Part shown: piece by piece, positions 8,508 through 16,845 of the stretch
Layout of the letters: each line of letters starts with the position of its first letter
How positions within the stretch are numbered: the first letter of the stretch is position 1
Origin: Hymenobacter arizonensis
GTDB taxonomy: Bacteria; Bacteroidota; Bacteroidia; Cytophagales; Hymenobacteraceae
Direction of reading: 5' to 3'
Assembly (NCBI RefSeq): GCF_900115775.1
Contig: NZ_FOXS01000002.1
Coordinates: forward strand, 775,129 to 839,128
DNA length: 64,000 bases
Program-made: the position numbers and the translations under genes
The notes under the pieces: generated by a model
Database searches by the model: none
Seen by the model: only the letters and a program-made list of their open reading frames with translations
Told to the model about the DNA's origin: nothing

Positions 8508-8876
8508 ATGTTTTCCTTCATCTCTTCCAATCTGCTGAATACTGGCCGGCAAATGGCCTTGCCACTTCCCTTGTTCATGCTCTTGGCCGCACCTGCCGCC
8601 CGCGCCCAGATTTCAACCGAGGCAGAAGAACTGAGCGTTTATCCCAATCCGGCGCACATCCGCGCTACTGTGCAGGTGCCGGTGGTGCCGGGCGCTACCC
8701 GCGCTACAGTAACCTTGACCGATGGCCAGGGCACCGTTGTGTTTGAGCAGCCAGTGAGCCTCATGGCTGCTGGTGGCAAGGCCGAGGTGCCGCTGCTGGG
8801 CCGTAAGCCAGGCCTCTACCGGGTGGTGGTGCAAGCCGGAGACCAGCGCATGGTTCGCACCCTCACGGTGGAGTAA
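8508..8876 (+). CDS. Small secreted protein made almost only of a T9SS type A sorting domain
   Basis: 122 residues. A signal peptide (LPLFMLLAAPAARAQ, cleavage near residue 33) is followed by about 85 residues that look like one type A C-terminal sorting domain. This has the opening ELSVYPNPA, the middle VTLTDGQGTVVF and the end GLYRVVVQAGDQRMVRTLTV. Such domains normally trail large cargo proteins and direct them through the type IX system, and none is seen here. ATG 8553 (Met16) is an alternative start with a cleaner signal peptide. A bidirectional terminator follows at 8946. Confidence 0.75.
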   Translation: MFSFISSNLLNTGRQMALPLPLFMLLAAPAARAQISTEAEELSVYPNPAHIRATVQVPVVPGATRATVTLTDGQGTVVFEQPVSLMAAGGKAEVPLLGRKPGLYRVVVQAGDQRMVRTLTVE

Positions 8877-8945
8877 GGGAGCCGCAGGAAGACCTGTTTT
8901 TAGCCTGATAGTGCCATCACTAGAGAATGCTTCGACCTCTGTAAC

Positions 8946-8980
8946 AAAAAATCCCCGGTGTCAGACACCGGGGATTTTTT
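8946..8980. terminator. Bidirectional terminator between convergent genes
   Basis: Stem ATCCCCGGTG/CACCGGGGAT with a short loop, an A-run before and a T-run after, so it can work on both strands. It serves the sorting-domain gene on plus and the HAD gene on minus. Confidence 0.88.
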
Positions 8981-8981
8981 G

Positions 8982-9695
8982 TTAGAACTGCATGTACTGC
9001 CGCTGGGAGCGCTGCTTATCCGGCTTTGGCGCTTTCGGCTGCTGCTCCAGCAACTCCAGCAGCCGCTCGGGCGTGAAGCCGGTGAAGTCTTTGATAACGG
9101 TGAGTGGGTTTTGAAACGCTTTGGCGGACAGCGACGACGCTACGGCCACGCAGCGCATGCCGGCTTTGTATGCGGCTTGCTCACCCAGTACCGCGTCTTC
9201 AAACACAACGCAGTCTTCGGGCCGGGCGCCGAGCTTGGCGGCGGTGGTCGCGAACGTGTCGGCGTGGGGCTTGCCGCGGTCCACGTCTGCCTTGCCGACG
9301 ATGGCATCGAAGTGCTGGCGCAGGTCGAGGTGGTCGACGATGTAGCTGATGGTTTCGGGTGGTGAGCCGGTGCCAAGGCCGATTTTGAAGCCTGCGGCGC
9401 GGGCCGCTTTCAGAAAGGGCACTAGGCCGGGCATGGCGCGGCGCTTGCTCCAGTAAAGGGTACGGTAGAGAAACTCCCGCTGCTCGGAATAATTCTTGAG
9501 TTGCTTTTCGGGCACGGGATTGGTGAACACCGTTTTGAGGATGTTGGTGGAGGGCATGCCGTTGAGGCGGGCCAGCAGCTTGCGGGCGTTGGTGGTCAGG
9601 CCCAGGTCGCGGAACAAGAGCTGAAAAGCGCGGGCCTGGTAGGGCGTGTTGTCGACAATTACGCCGTCCATGTCGAAAATGAGGGTTGGCTTCAT
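8982..9695 (-). CDS. HAD-superfamily phosphatase, beta-phosphoglucomutase-like
   Basis: 237 residues. The catalytic motif DMDGVIVDN (residues 8-16, nucleophile Asp8 and acid/base Asp10) opens the protein. Motif II is GLGTGSP, motif III is a Lys in VGKADVDRGKPHAD, and motif IV is CVVFEDAVLG. The helical cap after motif I is of the type seen in beta-phosphoglucomutase and small-sugar phosphatases. The substrate cannot be told from the sequence. The gene stands alone between convergent and divergent neighbours. Confidence 0.88.
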   Translation of the reverse strand: MKPTLIFDMDGVIVDNTPYQARAFQLLFRDLGLTTNARKLLARLNGMPSTNILKTVFTNPVPEKQLKNYSEQREFLYRTLYWSKRRAMPGLVPFLKAARAAGFKIGLGTGSPPETISYIVDHLDLRQHFDAIVGKADVDRGKPHADTFATTAAKLGARPEDCVVFEDAVLGEQAAYKAGMRCVAVASSLSAKAFQNPLTVIKDFTGFTPERLLELLEQQPKAPKPDKQRSQRQYMQF

Positions 9696-9885
9696 AGGGA
9701 ATAGAGAATGGTATAGAGACGAGACTGGTTGCGTTTTGACAGTGAAAGAGGAGCGGACAATAGGCCCTCCACACCGACACCGGACGCGAATTGAAGGCAG
9801 GGCTAGCCTAAGCGCGCGTCACTGCTTTGCACAACGATAACCTGGCCACGGTGCAATGAAAAGCTGGACTGCCAACGGGCTGGGG

Positions 9886-9893
9886 TATCTTTG
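9886..9893 (+). promoter_or_regulatory. -7 promoter box of the alkaline phosphatase gene
   Basis: TATCTTTG fits TAnnTTTG exactly, 26 bases before the TTG start at 9920. No convincing -33 box is visible. Confidence 0.5.
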
Positions 9894-9919
9894 CCGCCGA
9901 TAGACTTACCCCAATTCGA

Positions 9920-11629
9920 TTGAAAAAGATTTTTGCTTTTGCGCTGGCTGCCGCGGTGGCTATCCCCTCATTTGCTCAAAAAGCCTCCAAACCAGTTGCT
10001 CGCCCCAAGCTTGTAGTGGGCATTGTGGTAGACCAAATGCGCTACGATTACCTCTACCGCTACTGGAGCAAGCTGGGCTCTGGCGGTTTCAAGCGCTTGT
10101 TAGGTCAGGGCTTCAGCTTCGAGAGCTGCAACTATAATTACGTGCCCACCTACACCGGGCCGGGCCACGCCAGCATCTATACGGGCACTACGCCTTCGGT
10201 CAACGGCATTATTGGCAACAACTGGTTTGAGCGCGAAACCGGCAAAGGCACTTACGTGACCGACGACAAAACCGTGCAATCGGTGGGCGGCACGGGCGGA
10301 GCAGGGCAGATGTCGCCGCGCCACATGCTCAGCACCACCATCGGCGACGAGCTGCGGCTGGCCACCAATTTTCAGAGCAAGGTCATTGGCGTGTGCATCA
10401 AGGACCGGGGCAGCATCCTGCCCGCCGGCCACGCCGCCAATGCCGCCTACTGGTACGACGGCGCCAACGGCTCGTTCATCACCAGCACGTTCTACCAGGC
10501 CCAACTGCCCGAGTGGGTGAGCCGCTTCAACGCCGAGGGCCGCCCGGCCCGGTACCTGAGCAAGCCCTGGGATACGCTGCTGCCGCTGGCGGCCTACACC
10601 GAAAGCACTGCCGACGACGTGCCTTGGGAAATCACGTTCAAGGGCCAGGACAAGCCCGTGTTTCCGCACGACCTGCCTGCCCTGAGCGCGACGCCCACTG
10701 CCGCCGGGGCCCAGATTCTGAAAACTGCTGATGAAGAAAAAGCCCGGCCCACCCAGAACCTCGACCTCATCCGTTGGACGCCCTTCGGCAACTCGCTCAC
10801 CACCGACTTTGCCCTGGCTGCCCTGCAAGCCGAGCAGCTGGGCCAGCGCCCCGGCATCACCGACATGCTCACGATAAGCTTCAGCAGCACCGACTACATC
10901 GGGCACTGGTTTGGCCCCAACTCGGTGGAGGCCGAGGATACCTACCTGCGCCTCGACCAAGACCTGGCCCGCCTGCTCACCCAGCTCGACAAAACCGTGG
11001 GCAAGGGACAGGCCCTGGTGTTCCTCACCGCCGACCACGGCGCGGCCAATGCCGTGGGCTTTCTCAAAGAGCACCGCTTGCCCGGCGGCGGGGCGGGCAT
11101 CGCGCCCATGCGCGACTCGGTGCAGCAGGCCCTCACCCGCCTGCACGGCCCCGGCAACTGGGTGCTTGACTTCGACAACCTGCAGGTGTACCTCAACCGC
11201 CCGCTGCTCGCCAAAAAGGGTCTGGAGCTAGCCAAGGTGCAAGCCGAAGTAGCCACCCTGCTGCTCGCCCAGCCCGGCGTGGCCCAAACCCGCACCGCCG
11301 CCAGCCTGCAAAGCGCCCACTGGAGCGAAGGCACCGGCATGCTCCAGGAAAACGGCTTTTATGGTCCCCGCTCGGGCGATGTGCTGGCCGTGCTGCTGCC
11401 CGGCTGGCTCGAAGCCTACTCATATCCGGTGGTAAAAGGGACCACCCACGGAGCATCTTGGGCATATGATACCCACGTGCCCCTACTTTTTTGGGGCTGG
11501 CACGTAAAGCACGGCGAATCGGTAACTCCGGTGAAGGTGGTGGACATTGCGCCCACCGTGGCCCGCTTCCTGCACATTCAGGAACCGAGCGGCACTTCGG
11601 GAGTTCCGTTGGTTGAAGTGTTGAAATAG
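9920..11629 (+). CDS. pafA: PafA-like alkaline phosphatase
   Basis: 569 residues with a signal peptide (cleavage after SFAQ, residue 20), so periplasmic or secreted. It matches the calcium-stimulated PafA phosphomonoesterases of Bacteroidota: metal ligand Asp in VVDQMRYDY, nucleophile Thr79 in YVPTYTGPGHAS, substrate-binding Lys161 and Arg163 in CIKDRGS, and metal ligands in STDYIGHW and LTADHGA. PafA releases phosphate from organic esters and is not product-inhibited. The start codon is TTG, chosen because it begins the signal peptide directly. It is monocistronic between a -7 box and an inverted repeat. Confidence 0.93.
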   Translation: MKKIFAFALAAAVAIPSFAQKASKPVARPKLVVGIVVDQMRYDYLYRYWSKLGSGGFKRLLGQGFSFESCNYNYVPTYTGPGHASIYTGTTPSVNGIIGNNWFERETGKGTYVTDDKTVQSVGGTGGAGQMSPRHMLSTTIGDELRLATNFQSKVIGVCIKDRGSILPAGHAANAAYWYDGANGSFITSTFYQAQLPEWVSRFNAEGRPARYLSKPWDTLLPLAAYTESTADDVPWEITFKGQDKPVFPHDLPALSATPTAAGAQILKTADEEKARPTQNLDLIRWTPFGNSLTTDFALAALQAEQLGQRPGITDMLTISFSSTDYIGHWFGPNSVEAEDTYLRLDQDLARLLTQLDKTVGKGQALVFLTADHGAANAVGFLKEHRLPGGGAGIAPMRDSVQQALTRLHGPGNWVLDFDNLQVYLNRPLLAKKGLELAKVQAEVATLLLAQPGVAQTRTAASLQSAHWSEGTGMLQENGFYGPRSGDVLAVLLPGWLEAYSYPVVKGTTHGASWAYDTHVPLLFWGWHVKHGESVTPVKVVDIAPTVARFLHIQEPSGTSGVPLVEVLK

Positions 11630-11646
11630 CGCGTTGCTAAACGGCA

Positions 11647-11821
11647 GCTCCCCTCCTTGCTATGGAGGGGACGCAGTCGCGAAGCGGCTGCTGGGGTGGT
11701 TGGGCCGTTTAACGATGGCCGAACGACTCGCAGGTGAATCGTGGCATCATCGTTCAACGACCACAACCACCCCCGTTCGAGCCCTGGGGCTCGAACATCC
11801 CCTCCTTGGTAAGGAGGGGAG
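11647..11821. repeat. Intergenic inverted repeat, family B, copy 2
   Basis: The outer arms are CTCCCCTCCTTG (left) and AAGGAGGGGAG (right). Inside them GGGGTGGTTG pairs with CAACCACCCC. An additional hairpin TTCGAGCCCTGGGGCTCGAA lies in the right arm. The right arm is nearly identical to that of the copy at 56854. It fills the pafA-ppa gap and extends the ppa frame upstream without being part of the protein. Confidence 0.8.
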
Positions 11822-11859
11822 TTTATTGTTCTGTCATTTCCCAATTCATTCAAGGTTAC

Positions 11860-12435
11860 ATGAAAAACACCTATTTCAACCCCTGGCACAACGTTTCGCG
11901 CGGCGAAAACACCCCACAGGTTGTGCAGTCCATCATTGAAATTCCCAAGGGCAGCAAGGGCAAGTACGAACTCGACAAAGAAAGTGGCCTGCTCAAGCTC
12001 GACCGCGTGCTGTTCTCGGCCGTGCACTATCCGGCTGCCTACGGCTTCATTCCCCAAACTTATTGCGACGACAAAGACCCCCTGGACATTCTGGTGCTTT
12101 GCTCGGTCGACATCGTACCCATGTGCCTGGTTGAGGCCAAGGTGATTGGGGTGATGCAGATGGTGGACCAGAACGAGGAAGATGACAAAATCATCGCCGT
12201 GGCCGCCCACGATATTTCCGTGAACCACTACAACGACATCAGCGACCTGCCCCCGCACACGCTGCTGGAAATGCGCCGCTTCTTCGAGGACTACAAGGCC
12301 CTCGAGCACAACAAGCACGTGACCGTGGAGCGCTTCATGGGCAAGGAAGACGCGTATCGCATTATCAACGACAGCATCAAGCTCTACGAAGAAACCTTCG
12401 GCAGCGAGGTGTTAAAGGACAAGGTGACGCTGTAG
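11860..12435 (+). CDS. ppa: Inorganic pyrophosphatase (family I)
   Basis: 191 residues. It hydrolyses pyrophosphate to drive biosynthetic reactions in the cytoplasm. The family I metal site is present: [11 protein letters not shown], then [21 protein letters not shown], whose acidic DDKDPLD binds Mg2+, and later DDKIIAV. I chose ATG 11860 because the in-frame extension from 11734 lies wholly in the inverted repeat. A strong hairpin follows at 12514. Confidence 0.94.
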   Translation: MKNTYFNPWHNVSRGENTPQVVQSIIEIPKGSKGKYELDKESGLLKLDRVLFSAVHYPAAYGFIPQTYCDDKDPLDILVLCSVDIVPMCLVEAKVIGVMQMVDQNEEDDKIIAVAAHDISVNHYNDISDLPPHTLLEMRRFFEDYKALEHNKHVTVERFMGKEDAYRIINDSIKLYEETFGSEVLKDKVTL

Positions 12436-12513
12436 TCTTCCCCCGCGGGGAGGTGTTAGTACAGTGATGCAGTCGGCTTTTGCAGCTGGCGGCCTTTTCC
12501 CTAATCAAGCAAT

Positions 12514-12566
12514 ACGCCAAAAGGCGAAGCATGGTCCTCAGAGGACCGGCTTCGCCTTTTTGGCGT
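12514..12566 (+). terminator. Nested hairpin after ppa, probable terminator
   Basis: ACGCCAAAAGGCGAAGC pairs with GCTTCGCCTTTTTGGCGT (one bulge). The loop is itself a palindrome, GGTCCTCAGAGGACC. Short T-runs follow. The rest of the 262-base gap to 12697 shows no gene. Confidence 0.6.
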
Positions 12567-12697
12567 TTTGCTACGAGGGCAGCCAGCTGCTGGTGGCCGC
12601 TGCAGGTCGTGCTGCCGTTTGCTGAGCGGATGATGCTTACCTCCCGAAACTGGCCAGTAGCGCAACCAACCGTGGGTCAGCGGCGCTAATTTCGCCC

Positions 12698-13576
12698 GTG
12701 GCCAATCTGCTTTCTTCTGTTCCTGCTGCGGAGTCCCGGCGCCTATTGGGGCGTCTGCTCGATGCCGTGCTGTACAGCAGTGCGTGGCTGGCCGCGGCGG
12801 CCGCAGTTCAGACGGCTGCCACGCTGCACCAGTGGCCGCCTCTGGGGGCCGGGGGCTACCGGCTGGTGGCCTTGGTCTTTGCCGCCACGTTGCTGGTCTA
12901 TAACCTTGACGCCGCCTTGCCCTTCAAGCACCGCGAACCGGCTGGCACTTCGGCCCGCAAGGCCTGGCAGCAGCGCCACCGCTTGCTTATGCTGGTGCTG
13001 GCCGGGGTGGCGGCGGTTGTGGCCGGTTTTTTCTTTTTGGTGGATGGCTGGTGGCGCTACCTGCCCGTTGTTGCGCCCCTGGTGGCGCTGGCGCTGCTCT
13101 ATTCGTGGCCCATCTGGCCGTGGCGTGGGCGGGCGCGGGCCCTGCGCGAAGTGCCGCTGCTCAAAGGTTTCCTGATTGCAACGGTGTGGACGGCCGTGAC
13201 TGTGGGCCTGCCAGTGCTATTGCTGCAAAAACTTGCCGCAGCAGCGGCTGGCTTGTTTGGGCAACGCTTTTGCCTGATAATGGTCATCGCCATCGTATTC
13301 GACATCCGCGACTACGGCCGCGACCGCCGCGCGGGCACCCGTACTTTTCCTGGCGTGCTGGGTGTGCCCATGGCTAGGCGACTGGCACTGGGGTTCCTCG
13401 TGGTGTCGATGGCGCTGGGCTTGGCTCGTGGCGCGGCGCCGTTGGCGGTGCTGCTGCCTGGGTTGCTGTCGGCCGTGGTGGTAAGTGCCGCGGAAGAATC
13501 CCGCGGCGACTATTTCTACGCGCTGCTCACCGATGGGCTGCTGGTGGTGCACGCCCTGGCCTATTTCGTGTTTTAG
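12698..13576 (+). CDS. UbiA-like polytopic membrane protein with a degenerate first motif
   Basis: 292 residues with about eight hydrophobic helices. The second loop FDIRDYGRDRRAGTRTFPG matches the DxxDxxxDxxxGxxTxP motif of UbiA-type prenyltransferases. The place of the first Asp-rich motif (NDxxDxxxD) holds YNLDAALPFKHRE, with only one Asp. It may be a distant UbiA relative with altered or lost catalysis. The start is GTG at 12698. Transcription converges with nnr; an inverted repeat separates the stops. Confidence 0.6.
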   Translation: MANLLSSVPAAESRRLLGRLLDAVLYSSAWLAAAAAVQTAATLHQWPPLGAGGYRLVALVFAATLLVYNLDAALPFKHREPAGTSARKAWQQRHRLLMLVLAGVAAVVAGFFFLVDGWWRYLPVVAPLVALALLYSWPIWPWRGRARALREVPLLKGFLIATVWTAVTVGLPVLLLQKLAAAAAGLFGQRFCLIMVIAIVFDIRDYGRDRRAGTRTFPGVLGVPMARRLALGFLVVSMALGLARGAAPLAVLLPGLLSAVVVSAAEESRGDYFYALLTDGLLVVHALAYFVF

Positions 13577-13581
13577 AACGA

Positions 13582-13677
13582 TGTAGAGACGCGACACCTC
13601 GCGTCTCGGCGTCCGCGCCGTTTGAAAAACACATGGTTACCGCTCAACGCCGAGACGCGAGGTGTCACGTCTCTACA
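13582..13677. repeat. Intergenic inverted repeat, family C
   Basis: The arms TGTAGAGACGCGACACCTCG then CGTCTCGGCG, and CGCCGAGACGCGAGGTG then TCACGTCTCTACA, pair almost perfectly over 30 bases around a loop of about 36 bases. It lies between convergent genes and its right end supplies the TAG stop (13673-13675) of nnr. It may also end transcription from both sides. Confidence 0.85.
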
Positions 13678-15199
13678 CCCGCATCAGCGCCGGGCCGATG
13701 TGGCGCACAATATCTCCTGCCACCAGGCCCGCGTGCCCGGTATGCGCGGCGGCCAAATCGCCGGCCAGCCCGTGGGCATACACGCCCAGCCGCACTGCCT
13801 GGAAGGGGAGGAGCCGGGCATCGGCCCGCAGGGCCAGCAGCAGGCCCGTGAGCACGTCGCCGCTGCCGCCGGTGGCCATGCCCGGGTTGCCGGTGCTGTT
13901 GAAGTGTAGCTCGCCATCGGGCGTGGCTATGCAGGTGTAGGCGCCTTTCAGCACCACTAGGCAGCGGTATTGCTGGGCGAAATTGCGCAGCAGCTCCAGG
14001 CGGTGGTAGTCGTCGCGGGCCTTTTCGGTGAGGCGCTCGAACTCTTTGGGGTGTGGGGTGAGCACGGTGTTTTCAGGCATTAGCGCCAGTAGCTCGCGGT
14101 GCTGGCCCAGCAGGTTCAGGGCATCGGCATCAATGATGAGCGGAAGCGGCCTGGGACGATTTTCTGAAGTTGTGGAAGCGAATTCGAGCAACTGCCGCAG
14201 CACGGCAAGGCTGGCCGCGTCCTGGCCCAGGCCCGGCCCGATGCCTACGGCCTGGTAAGGCTTCAGGTCCGGTAGTGCGCTGATGAAGTCCAGGTGCGGG
14301 TCAGTGAGGCACATGGCTTCGGGCGCGCTGATTTGGAGAATGTCGTAGCCGCAGCCGGGCACCTGCACCGTGAGCAGGCCTACGCCGCTCCGTAGGCAGG
14401 CATTTGTGGCCAGCATGGCGGCTCCTATTTTGCCCCGACTACCGGCCAGCAGCAGGGCATGCCCAAAGGTGCCTTTGTGGCTGAATTTGGGACGAGCCGG
14501 CAGGGCGCCCCGCATAGTGGCTTCGTCGGTATAGTGCCAGGGCGTAGCAGTATCAGCAATAAACTGCCCGCTGAGCTGAATGTCTCTTACATGCCACTGG
14601 CCGACATATTCCGCATTTTGCGGCAACAGAAACGCCAGCTTTGGCAAGCTGAAGCTGACGGTGTGGTCGGCCTTTACTATTGCGGTATCGGCTGCCTGAG
14701 GCGCATCAGTAAAGAGCCCACTGGGAATGTCGATGGCCACCACGCGGGCCTTCGCCTGGTTAAGATGCGCCACCACGGCGGCTGGCAGCCCCTCCAACGG
14801 GCGGCTAAGGCCGGTGCCGAATAGCGCATCAATGACCAGAAGCCCGGCGGGAATGTCAGGCAGTTGGTCCGCACTGATTTCGGCTACGGGCAAGGCGGCA
14901 GGCAGGTGCTGGCGGTTGTGCTGCCAGTCGGGCGAGTGCTGCGCGGCAGGCAGCAGGGCCACGCGTACGGCGTAGCTGGCTTGGTACAGCAGCCGGGCAA
15001 CGGCCAGCCCGTCGCCACCGTTGTTGCCTGGGCCGCACAATATCAGTATTTCACCAGCGTCGTCAACATCGAATCGGCCGAAAAACCACTCCGCAAACGC
15101 ACTGGCTGCCCGTTCCATCAGCGCCGTGGAGGTCAGGTGCTGCTCCGCAATAGTGGCTTGGTCGAGCAAGCGGGTTTGGGCGGCGCTGAGAATTTTCAT
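13673..15199 (-). CDS. nnr: Bifunctional NAD(P)H-hydrate epimerase / ADP-dependent dehydratase
   Basis: 508 residues joining both nicotinamide-nucleotide repair enzymes. The N-terminal epimerase (about 1-215) has CGPGNNGGDGLAVARL. The C-terminal ribokinase-like dehydratase (about 230-508) has GIGPGLGQD and the nucleotide-binding GNPGMATGGSGDVLTG. Together they restore damaged NADHX and NADPHX. The length matches the fused E. coli protein. The last codons and stop lie in the inverted repeat at 13582-13677. Confidence 0.94.
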   Translation of the reverse strand: MKILSAAQTRLLDQATIAEQHLTSTALMERAASAFAEWFFGRFDVDDAGEILILCGPGNNGGDGLAVARLLYQASYAVRVALLPAAQHSPDWQHNRQHLPAALPVAEISADQLPDIPAGLLVIDALFGTGLSRPLEGLPAAVVAHLNQAKARVVAIDIPSGLFTDAPQAADTAIVKADHTVSFSLPKLAFLLPQNAEYVGQWHVRDIQLSGQFIADTATPWHYTDEATMRGALPARPKFSHKGTFGHALLLAGSRGKIGAAMLATNACLRSGVGLLTVQVPGCGYDILQISAPEAMCLTDPHLDFISALPDLKPYQAVGIGPGLGQDAASLAVLRQLLEFASTTSENRPRPLPLIIDADALNLLGQHRELLALMPENTVLTPHPKEFERLTEKARDDYHRLELLRNFAQQYRCLVVLKGAYTCIATPDGELHFNSTGNPGMATGGSGDVLTGLLLALRADARLLPFQAVRLGVYAHGLAGDLAAAHTGHAGLVAGDIVRHIGPALMRV

Positions 15200-15347
15200 T
15201 GCGGAAAACAGGTTGGAAGACGATTAGAGGGAAGCGCAGAATGGCCAGGAAACCGGCGGAGGCGTCTGCCTGGTTGCTACGGCAAACATCCCAGCCACGG
15301 CTGCGTTTACCTAATCCCACTTGCTTTTAAACTTCAACCCCATCGAT

Positions 15348-15812
15348 ATGCAAACCTGGAACGACGTTATCCGCCTCGCCAATAATCCCGTGCCTTCGCC
15401 TCGCCGCGTGGAGAAAACCCCCGCCGAGTGGCGCCAGCAGCTGACCGCCGAGCAATTTCACGTCACCCGCGAGCACGGCACCGAGCGCGCCTTCACCGGC
15501 GAGTACTGCGAAGCCCACGAAGCCGGCCTTTACGCCTGCGTGTGCTGCGGCACCCCACTCTACGATTCCACCACCAAGTTTGAAAGCGGCACCGGCTGGC
15601 CCAGCTTCACCCAGCCGGTTGAGGAAAGCGCCATCCGCTACAAGAAGGACACCAGCTACGGCATGACCCGCGTGGAAGTGCTCTGCAACGTGTGCGACGC
15701 CCACCAGGGCCACGTGTTCCCCGACGGCCCGGCCCCGAGCGGCCTGCGCCTGTGCATCAACTCGGCCAGCATTAAACTGGTGAACGAGACTGAAAAACAG
15801 CCTGCCGCCTAA
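15348..15812 (+). CDS. msrB: Peptide-methionine (R)-S-oxide reductase
   Basis: 154 residues. It reduces methionine-R-sulfoxide in proteins. Two zinc-binding CxxC pairs are present (CVCCG and CNVCD), with GTGWPSF and the catalytic Cys136 in RLCINSAS. No export signal is seen, so it should be cytoplasmic. I chose ATG 15348 over the in-frame TTG at 15321. A terminator hairpin follows at 15840. Confidence 0.95.
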   Translation: MQTWNDVIRLANNPVPSPRRVEKTPAEWRQQLTAEQFHVTREHGTERAFTGEYCEAHEAGLYACVCCGTPLYDSTTKFESGTGWPSFTQPVEESAIRYKKDTSYGMTRVEVLCNVCDAHQGHVFPDGPAPSGLRLCINSASIKLVNETEKQPAA

Positions 15813-15839
15813 GGCCCGGCCCCGCAATCCCGTAGCTTT

Positions 15840-15874
15840 AAGCCCCGGTTGAAGACACCTTCGGCCGGGGCTTT
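15840..15874 (+). terminator. Terminator after msrB
   Basis: AAGCCCCGG (15840-15848) pairs with CCGGGGCTT (15865-15873), followed by a short T-run. Confidence 0.7.
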
Positions 15875-15912
15875 GCGTTATCATCTTTCCTATCCCAATT
15901 CCCACCCCCGCC

Positions 15913-16815
15913 ATGTCCTTGCTATTTAACGATTTCGCCTCCTGGGGCGCGCATTGCGCCGACACTGGCGAGCCTCTGTACCAGCCTGTCCTCGCCTACG
16001 AAATCGAACAAAAAGGTCGCACCGAAGACGAAATCTGGAACGGCCTGCAGCGCGCCTACGACGTAATGCGCGATGCCGTGCACGAGGGCCTGACCGGCGA
16101 CATGACTTCCCGCTCGGGCATGATAAACAACGGCGCCAAGAAGATTGCCGCTTCGCCCGTCACCGTGCTTTCGCCCGAATTCAAGCAGCTTATCACCCGC
16201 GCTCTGGGTGCCAAAGAGGTGAATTCCTGCATGGGCCGCGTGGTGGCCGCGCCCACGGCCGGCGCCTCCGGCATCCTGCCCGGCGTGCTCGTCACTATCC
16301 AGGACCTGCACAAGCTCTCCGACCGTCAGATTCTGGAGGGCCTGCTCGTGGCGGCGGGTATCGCCCTCATCATCGAGCAAAACGCCTCGCTGGCGGGTGC
16401 GGTTGGCGGATGCCAGGCCGAAACCGGCTCGGCCGCAGCCATGGGCAGCGGCGCTATTGTGTATTGCCTAGGCGGGCCCGTGGAGCAAGTGTTTGCGGCC
16501 GTAGCGGTCACCATACAGTGCATGCTGGGGCTGGTGTGCGACCCCGTGGCCGGCCTGGTGGAAGTGCCCTGCGTGGTGCGCAACGCCTCGGCGGCGGCCA
16601 TTGCCTTTAGCTCGGCCCAGATTGCCATTGCTGGCATTGACCCCGTGATTCCCGTCGACCAGTGCGTGGCGGCGCTCGGCGAAGTAGGTCAGGCTATGGA
16701 AACCCGCTACAAGGAAACGGCCCTCGGTGGGTTGGCCAACACCAAGCGCGGCCGCGAAATAGAGCAGCGCGTGCTGGTGCAGGACATCAACATTCTGCCC
16801 GACGATGGGGAATAG
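15913..16815 (+). CDS. sdaAA: L-serine dehydratase, iron-sulfur type, alpha subunit
   Basis: 300 residues. It deaminates L-serine to pyruvate and ammonia with a [4Fe-4S] cluster. Conserved segments include TSRSGMINN, AAPTAGASGILPG and three candidate cluster cysteines at 167 (GGCQAETG), 209 (LVCDPVAG) and 220 (VEVPC); Cys106 lies in NSCMGRV. It is the catalytic alpha domain only. The regulatory beta/ACT part is not adjacent, so either a separate gene supplies it or this is a stand-alone alpha type. Confidence 0.9.
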   Translation: MSLLFNDFASWGAHCADTGEPLYQPVLAYEIEQKGRTEDEIWNGLQRAYDVMRDAVHEGLTGDMTSRSGMINNGAKKIAASPVTVLSPEFKQLITRALGAKEVNSCMGRVVAAPTAGASGILPGVLVTIQDLHKLSDRQILEGLLVAAGIALIIEQNASLAGAVGGCQAETGSAAAMGSGAIVYCLGGPVEQVFAAVAVTIQCMLGLVCDPVAGLVEVPCVVRNASAAAIAFSSAQIAIAGIDPVIPVDQCVAALGEVGQAMETRYKETALGGLANTKRGREIEQRVLVQDINILPDDGE

Positions 16816-16845
16816 CTGCCGATGCCTGCCACTTGGGCCTCGCGC

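Noticed and set aside
11734..11859. N-terminal extension of pyrophosphatase
   Set aside because: The extra 42 codons are entirely repeat family B sequence; family proteins begin near the ATG at 11860.
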